From: Saprospirales bacterium
Lineage (GTDB): Bacteria; Bacteroidota; Bacteroidia; Chitinophagales; Saprospiraceae
Length of the DNA stretch: 64,000 bases
Assembly (NCBI GenBank): GCA_016719895.1
Contig: JADJYG010000007.1
Coordinates: 124,001-188,000, forward strand
Reading direction: 5' to 3'
Every line of letters begins with the position of its first letter. Position 1 is the stretch's first letter. Shown in pieces: positions 59,784 through 64,000 of the stretch. A model generated the notes under the pieces. That model saw nothing but the letters and a program-made list of their open reading frames with translations, was not told the origin of the DNA and ran no database searches. A program made the translations under genes and the position numbers.

Positions 59784-61505
59784 TCACCACTGTATCAAAA
59801 ACTGCTGCATCTGCGGCGGCCCCACCGGCGGCACCAGGCGCAACCAGTAGATGCCGGCGTCCAGGCCCTTGGGCAGATCGAAGGGCTGCGGCTGGTCGAG
59901 CGCCACCACGCTGACATCCGTCAACAGCTTGCCGTAGGTGTTGAACAGCTGGAGTTGCACGGTCAGGCCGGCCCAGTCGCTCAGGTCCACCAGCACCGGT
60001 CCGCTGCCGGTCGTCGGATTTGGATACACCGTAAACTGCGGCCCGGTCACCGGAGGCACGGGGTTGCCCGGCGCACCCGGATTCACGGCCGGCCCCAGCT
60101 TCGGCCCGGGCGACAATTGGCTGGGCGTTATCACCAGCGGCGACGGCGTCACATCGCAGTCCCAAACGTTCAAATGCGCTTCATAGAAAATTTTTGGCGC
60201 CACCCGGGTTACCACATGGATATAGGTCGGGTCAGCTTGCGCCGGCAAGGTATATTCGAAGATATCCGACTGGCCGCCGCTGATACTGTCGGCCATGGTT
60301 TTAAACCGGATCGAGTAAAACGGGCTGAAGTTGGGGTTGCGTACCTCGTATTCGCGGCCGCTGGGAGCGGTATAGGTGGTGTTGTCGGCGGGCGCCTTGG
60401 CCACCAGGCCATCGGGAATCTGGATCGCCGTGTAAGCCATCTTGTTCGGGCAATTGTTGGTCACCTGTATAGTGTAGATTTTCCGTTGCATCGAATCAAC
60501 CACAATCCCGAGCAGCTCGTATTTGATGCAGCCGATCTCCTTGACGTCACAGGCGTTGATGGGGACCGAACAGGGCGGCGGCGGCGTGATCGTGACGGTG
60601 TCGGTACAAAGCGTATCTGCCAGGTCAAGCAGCACCAGCGTGAGCGGGCCGCCGCCGATGGGGTATGGCCCGACCTGCACGGCCGTGTCGTAGGGAAATG
60701 CCAGCGAATCGCCGGCGATGCTCCAGCTGCTGTCGCCGCCCGAAACGGTGAGGAAAAAGGTGAAGATGTCGTCGAGTGAGTCCTGCGGGGTGCCGTTGTC
60801 GGCGCAGAGAACAGAATCGGCCACCGCGCTGATGGGCGTTTGGCACACCGGCGGGAAGGAGCAAGGTGGCGGTGCAAAAACCGTCAGCGTATCCGTGCAT
60901 AAGCTGTCGGCATGGTCGATTAAAACCAGCACCACCACACTATCGCTGATGAGGAATGGCCCGGCCACTACGGTAGAGTCGTACAAAAATGCCAGCGAGT
61001 CGCCGGCGATGTTCCAGGTGCTGTCGCCGCCCGACACGGTGAGCAAAAACGTAAACGTATCGTCGAGCGAATCGAGCGGGGTGCCGTTGTCGGCGCAGAG
61101 GATAGAATCGACGCTGGCGCTGATGGGCGTTTGGCACACCGGCAAGGGCGTCGAACAGGGGGGCGGCGCCGTCACCAGCAAAGTATCGGTACAAAGCGAG
61201 TCGTTGACGTTTACCACCACTACCAATACCGTTCCTATACTGATCGGCAACGGGCCAAAAAGCAGGGAGGAATCGAACGGAAATAGCACTGGGTCGAGCG
61301 CCAGTTTCCAGCTGCCCGTGTCGCCGCTGATCGTCATAAAAAAGGAAAACTGGTCGTCGAGCGAATCGAGCGGGGTGTTGTTGTCGTTGCAGACAACCGT
61401 GTCCAGCGTGGCCGTGATGGGGGTTTGGCAGCTGGTTTGGGTATGCAGGAGAAGCGGCAGGCACAGGTAAAGCGCGAGCAGGAAATAGCGTGTTCTGTTG
61501 TTCAT
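59784..61505 (-). CDS. Secreted repeat protein with T9SS sorting domain
   Basis: 573 residues from the ATG at 61505, with a signal peptide (~1-22). Three ~95-residue repeats follow, each starting CQTPI(S/T)A and containing (L/V)C(A/N)DN(G/N)TP(L/Q)DSLDD and ending (L/V)CTDT..PPPCS. They are probably Ig-like, possibly disulfide-linked or Ca-binding given the DSLDD loops. A DUF11-like domain (~320-450) and a type-A sorting domain (~490-573, FTVYPNPTTGSGPVLVDLSD...GIYWLRLV) complete it. A surface adhesin is likely, but that is inference. Confidence 0.75.
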   Translation of the reverse strand: MNNRTRYFLLALYLCLPLLLHTQTSCQTPITATLDTVVCNDNNTPLDSLDDQFSFFMTISGDTGSWKLALDPVLFPFDSSLLFGPLPISIGTVLVVVVNVNDSLCTDTLLVTAPPPCSTPLPVCQTPISASVDSILCADNGTPLDSLDDTFTFLLTVSGGDSTWNIAGDSLAFLYDSTVVAGPFLISDSVVVLVLIDHADSLCTDTLTVFAPPPCSFPPVCQTPISAVADSVLCADNGTPQDSLDDIFTFFLTVSGGDSSWSIAGDSLAFPYDTAVQVGPYPIGGGPLTLVLLDLADTLCTDTVTITPPPPCSVPINACDVKEIGCIKYELLGIVVDSMQRKIYTIQVTNNCPNKMAYTAIQIPDGLVAKAPADNTTYTAPSGREYEVRNPNFSPFYSIRFKTMADSISGGQSDIFEYTLPAQADPTYIHVVTRVAPKIFYEAHLNVWDCDVTPSPLVITPSQLSPGPKLGPAVNPGAPGNPVPPVTGPQFTVYPNPTTGSGPVLVDLSDWAGLTVQLQLFNTYGKLLTDVSVVALDQPQPFDLPKGLDAGIYWLRLVPPVGPPQMQQFLIQW

Positions 61506-61684
61506 TTTCGTGTTTTTTCTGAAAAAAATGGATGATCGCGGCCGGAAATCAGGGGCGTATACCGGAGCGATTGGCCCCGCTGCCGGGGCAAAAAACGGCC
61601 GCAAAGTCAGTTGCCAAAAATAACAAGGCGCTATCGCGGATTTAAGGGGGTTTTCCCTGAAATTTTTTTCATATTAAAAAAAAT

Positions 61685-61716
61685 CCCGCCCGGACGTCGG
61701 CCGACGCCCGGGCGGG
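61685..61716 (-). terminator. Intrinsic terminator of the tail-fibre-like gene
   Basis: CCCGCCCGG/CCGGGCGGG arms enclose the palindrome CGTCGGCCGACG with one mismatch. The minus strand continues ATTTTTTTT, an excellent terminator 28 bases after the stop at 61745; it may also work on the plus strand. Confidence 0.88.
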
Positions 61717-61744
61717 AAAAAACTGTTTGGATTTTACTTTTTAT

Positions 61745-64000
61745 TTAACGCTGGTTGGGCAGGGCGCCGGCAGTGGCGGCATCGATTGCTTCCAGGCGTT
61801 GGCTCAGGGCGTTGAGCTGGGCTTGCATGCCCGTTTGCAGCTGGCTGAGCTGGTTTTCGAGCTCGCGGATGCGGTCATCCTGTTGTTGAACAATTCCAGC
61901 CACGTCGTTGCGGTTCAGCCCGATAGCCACATTGATCATGCTGATGCGCGGATTGGTGGAAGCCGACCAGGCGCGGCCAAGCACTTGCGGCAGATCGGCA
62001 GGCGTCAGTTGGCCGGGCGCCAGGGCGCGGCCCACGCCGTCGTTATTGCCGGAGGCGAGGATGTAGTCGCCCACCTGCACGTTGCCCTGAACCAACACGG
62101 GCACCTGGCCCATGAAGCCTACTTTTTGAAACAGGTGTGCCTGGCCTTCGGGCGGTGTGTTGCCCAGTACGATCGGTTGCATGGAAATCGCCATCACCTG
62201 GTCGGCGCCGGCCGTAACTTTCGAAATTTTTCCACCTTTGACGCCGACGATCATACCGGCCACCATTTTTTCATCCGGATTTTCCCGGGGCAGCCATTCG
62301 GCATAGTCGGCGCCCTTCGATCCGTAGGTAACGCCGCCGTCGTTGCAGGCGGCGGCGATGGTCATCGTGCCGGCTGCGAGGGCGATATCGAAGGGGTTGG
62401 TGGTGATGAAGGCATCCAGGCCCGTTTCCTGCGCCCAGCAAATAAGATCGGTAAAATCGGTCGGCGATACGCCGCCAAAGGTGATGGAAGGCGTGTGAAA
62501 ACCGGTTGGAACCGTCAGGCTGAACAAACCGAAATCAACGGATTCCCACTCCAGGCCCAGGTCGATATCCAGGGTAGGGGAAGGAAACGGCGGCGGCGAA
62601 ATCCAGTCGCCCGGGAACGAATACCCTTCGATGCGGCCGATGACCTGGTTCGAACTGTTGTAAAACGTGGCGAAATTGTTCTCGCCGTTCAGCGATGCCT
62701 TGTTGATCTTGATGGCAACACCGTCTTCGTTGCCGCCGTCGGTGTTTTCAAAAAACGCTACGTGCGTGCCGTCCGGCCCCAGCATACCGCCTCCCGAAAC
62801 GGTGAGCCCCTGCAGCGTACCTTTTCCGTTGACGTTCAGCGTCGTCGAATTGAGGGTGGTAATCGTGCCGTTGGTGGAGTTCAGCGTCGTGATCGTTCCG
62901 TTGGTAGCCGTCAGGGTGGAAAACACACCGTTGGCGGCGTTCAGCGCCGTGGTGTTCAGATTGGTGATGGTGCCGTTGGTGGAGTTCAGCGTCGTGATCG
63001 TACCATTGGCGGAGTTGAGGGTGTTGATGGTGCCGTTGGTGGAGTTCAACGTCGTGATCGTACCGTTGGCGGAGTTGAGGGTGCCAATCGTGCCGTTGGT
63101 GGAATTCAACGTCGTGATGGTGCCGTTGGTGGAGTTGAGGGTGCCAATCGTGCCGTTGGTGGAGTTTAGCGTCGTGATGGTACCGTTGTTGGCTGTCAGG
63201 GTGGAAAACACACCGTTGGCGGCGTTCAGCGCTGTGGTGTTCAGATTGGTGATGGTGCCGTTGGTGGAGTTCAGCGTCGTGATGGTTCCGTTGGCAGAGT
63301 TGAGGGTGTTGATCGTACCGTTGGTGGAGTTCAGCGTCGTGATGGTTCCGTTGGTAGCCGTCAGGGTGGAAAACACACCGTTGGCGGCGTTCAGCGCCGT
63401 CGTGTTCAGATTAATGATGGTGCCGTTGGTGGCATTCAGCGTGCCGATCGTGCCGCTGGCAGCATTCACGTTTGACAAGGTGGTGTTTCCGGTCACATTC
63501 AGGGTGCCGGTCAGATTGGTGTTTCCGGTCACGGACAAGTTGCCGCCGAAAGCGCCGTTGTTTCCAACAGTCAGGTTGTTCCCGATGTCGGCGTTGTTTT
63601 TAACCTTGATATTGTTGAACGTGCCGTCGCCGTCCACATTCAGGTCGCCGTCTATGTCGCCGTCGCCGTCTACGTGGAGTTTGGTTTTGATGGTGACGGA
63701 ATCCTTGGTGACGATCAGATTTCCGCCGATGTTCAGGCCTCCGGGAATCAGAATATCGCCGTCGGCCGTTATGCGCATGCGTTCGATGGCATTGGTTTTA
63801 AACACAAAATCCTCGTGAAAATTCGTCCCGATGTAATGGCAGGTGTCGCTCACGTTGTTGTTGCCCTGGTTGGTCCAGAACGGAATGCCGGTGGCGCCGC
63901 AACCTTTGCCGGCGCCGCCGGTGCCCCCGCATTCGACCGTGCCGGCCGCGGCGGCATAAAACGCATAGGGCACGGTCAGCAGCCGGCTGGAAGCGATGAT
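61745..64000 (-). CDS. Tail-fibre-like repeat protein with C-terminal coiled coil (5' end outside window)
   Basis: The frame is open to base 64000, where it reads IIASSRLLTVPYAFYAAAAG; the VPYAFYA block is common before tail-fibre-like repeats in Bacteroidota surface proteins, so the gene starts beyond the window. Visible: a Cys/Gly-rich segment, a beta-helix-like region (DGDGDIDGDLNVDGDGTF...), ~20 copies of a 10-residue repeat (TLNSTNGTIT), and a C-terminal domain (GADYAEWLPRENPDEKMVAGMIVG...) like peptidase-G2/tail-appendage C-termini. The final ~60 residues are a coiled coil. Probably a trimeric surface fibre; no sorting domain is seen. Confidence 0.75.
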   Translation of the reverse strand: MIASSRLLTVPYAFYAAAAGTVECGGTGGAGKGCGATGIPFWTNQGNNNVSDTCHYIGTNFHEDFVFKTNAIERMRITADGDILIPGGLNIGGNLIVTKDSVTIKTKLHVDGDGDIDGDLNVDGDGTFNNIKVKNNADIGNNLTVGNNGAFGGNLSVTGNTNLTGTLNVTGNTTLSNVNAASGTIGTLNATNGTIINLNTTALNAANGVFSTLTATNGTITTLNSTNGTINTLNSANGTITTLNSTNGTITNLNTTALNAANGVFSTLTANNGTITTLNSTNGTIGTLNSTNGTITTLNSTNGTIGTLNSANGTITTLNSTNGTINTLNSANGTITTLNSTNGTITNLNTTALNAANGVFSTLTATNGTITTLNSTNGTITTLNSTTLNVNGKGTLQGLTVSGGGMLGPDGTHVAFFENTDGGNEDGVAIKINKASLNGENNFATFYNSSNQVIGRIEGYSFPGDWISPPPFPSPTLDIDLGLEWESVDFGLFSLTVPTGFHTPSITFGGVSPTDFTDLICWAQETGLDAFITTNPFDIALAAGTMTIAAACNDGGVTYGSKGADYAEWLPRENPDEKMVAGMIVGVKGGKISKVTAGADQVMAISMQPIVLGNTPPEGQAHLFQKVGFMGQVPVLVQGNVQVGDYILASGNNDGVGRALAPGQLTPADLPQVLGRAWSASTNPRISMINVAIGLNRNDVAGIVQQQDDRIRELENQLSQLQTGMQAQLNALSQRLEAIDAATAGALPNQR
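62840..63470 (-). repeat. 30-bp tandem repeats encoding TLNSTNGTIT-type decapeptides
   Basis: On the plus strand the unit reads GTGCCGTTGGTGGAGTTCAG followed by CGTCGTGATG-like bases and recurs about 20 times, with a longer composite unit (NLNTTALNAANGVFSTLTATNGT) appearing three times. Near-identity at DNA level implies recent expansion. Confidence 0.85.

Overview
The window looks like chromosome of a member of the Bacteroidota, most likely a Saprospira/Chitinophaga-type lineage. The evidence is: secretion-type-IX C-terminal sorting domains (6493, 23790 and 59784 genes), a GldH-like gliding lipoprotein, a typical Bacteroidota S1 protein with an acidic N-terminus, and many promoters of the Bacteroidota form TAnnTTTG. 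Base composition is moderately GC-rich. I see no rRNA, tRNA or CRISPR array, no integrase and no classical IS transposase.

Layout. 1-14346 is housekeeping: PhoH (cut by the window edge), biotin carrier protein, a PP2C/SpoIIE phosphatase, ribosome recycling factor (frr), DUF5606, a GT2 glycosyltransferase, NRDE protein, a vWA membrane protein, a TPR/PD40/OmpA protein, GldH and NAD kinase. 14347-23534 holds an M23 peptidase with a clear promoter and structured leader, a C1 peptidase, a small membrane-protein operon with a Crp/Fnr-type site, gyrB, tryptophan 2,3-dioxygenase, pterin dehydratase and a methionine-type aminotransferase. 23540-30011 is cell-surface and secretion-related: a vWA protein with a TonB-plug-like segment and sorting tail, a FemAB-like protein, a methyltransferase, an Omp85-like barrel and a coiled-coil/HhH protein.

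30106-43043 is the accessory part: a disrupted lipoprotein with an AHH-nuclease toxin tail, rpsA with two apparent one-base deletions in its acidic N-terminus, lptB and yqeY, a GxxExxY nuclease-like gene between two oppositely oriented arrays of a short repeat, and a very large SIR2-STAND-TPR gene (a defence-type architecture) whose near-identical TPR units are broken by several one-base deletions. All recognisable frame disruptions of the window fall between about 31.0 and 40.7 kb, so consensus error and real decay must both be considered.

43168-50553: nitroreductase, then an mntR-mntH operon (the transporter is fused to a universal-stress domain) behind a 16-bp palindromic operator, then ileS. 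The ileS leader is the most striking signal of the window. A TAnnTTTG promoter is followed by a 19-codon reading frame with five isoleucine codons, then an intrinsic-terminator hairpin and the ileS start, with alternative pairings of the kind expected for ribosome-mediated attenuation. ileS itself carries two in-frame copies of a GC-rich repeat.

50554-64000: a SET protein, a PQQ-like propeller, a seven-gene operon for a CMP-activated nonulosonic-acid-like sugar (SDR, KdsC-like phosphatase, NeuB-like synthase without SAF domain, GT-B-like protein, Gfo/Idh oxidoreductase, CMP-sugar synthetase, LPG-synthase-like membrane protein), a repeat-containing sorted surface protein, and a large tail-fibre-like protein made of ten-residue repeats that runs off the window.
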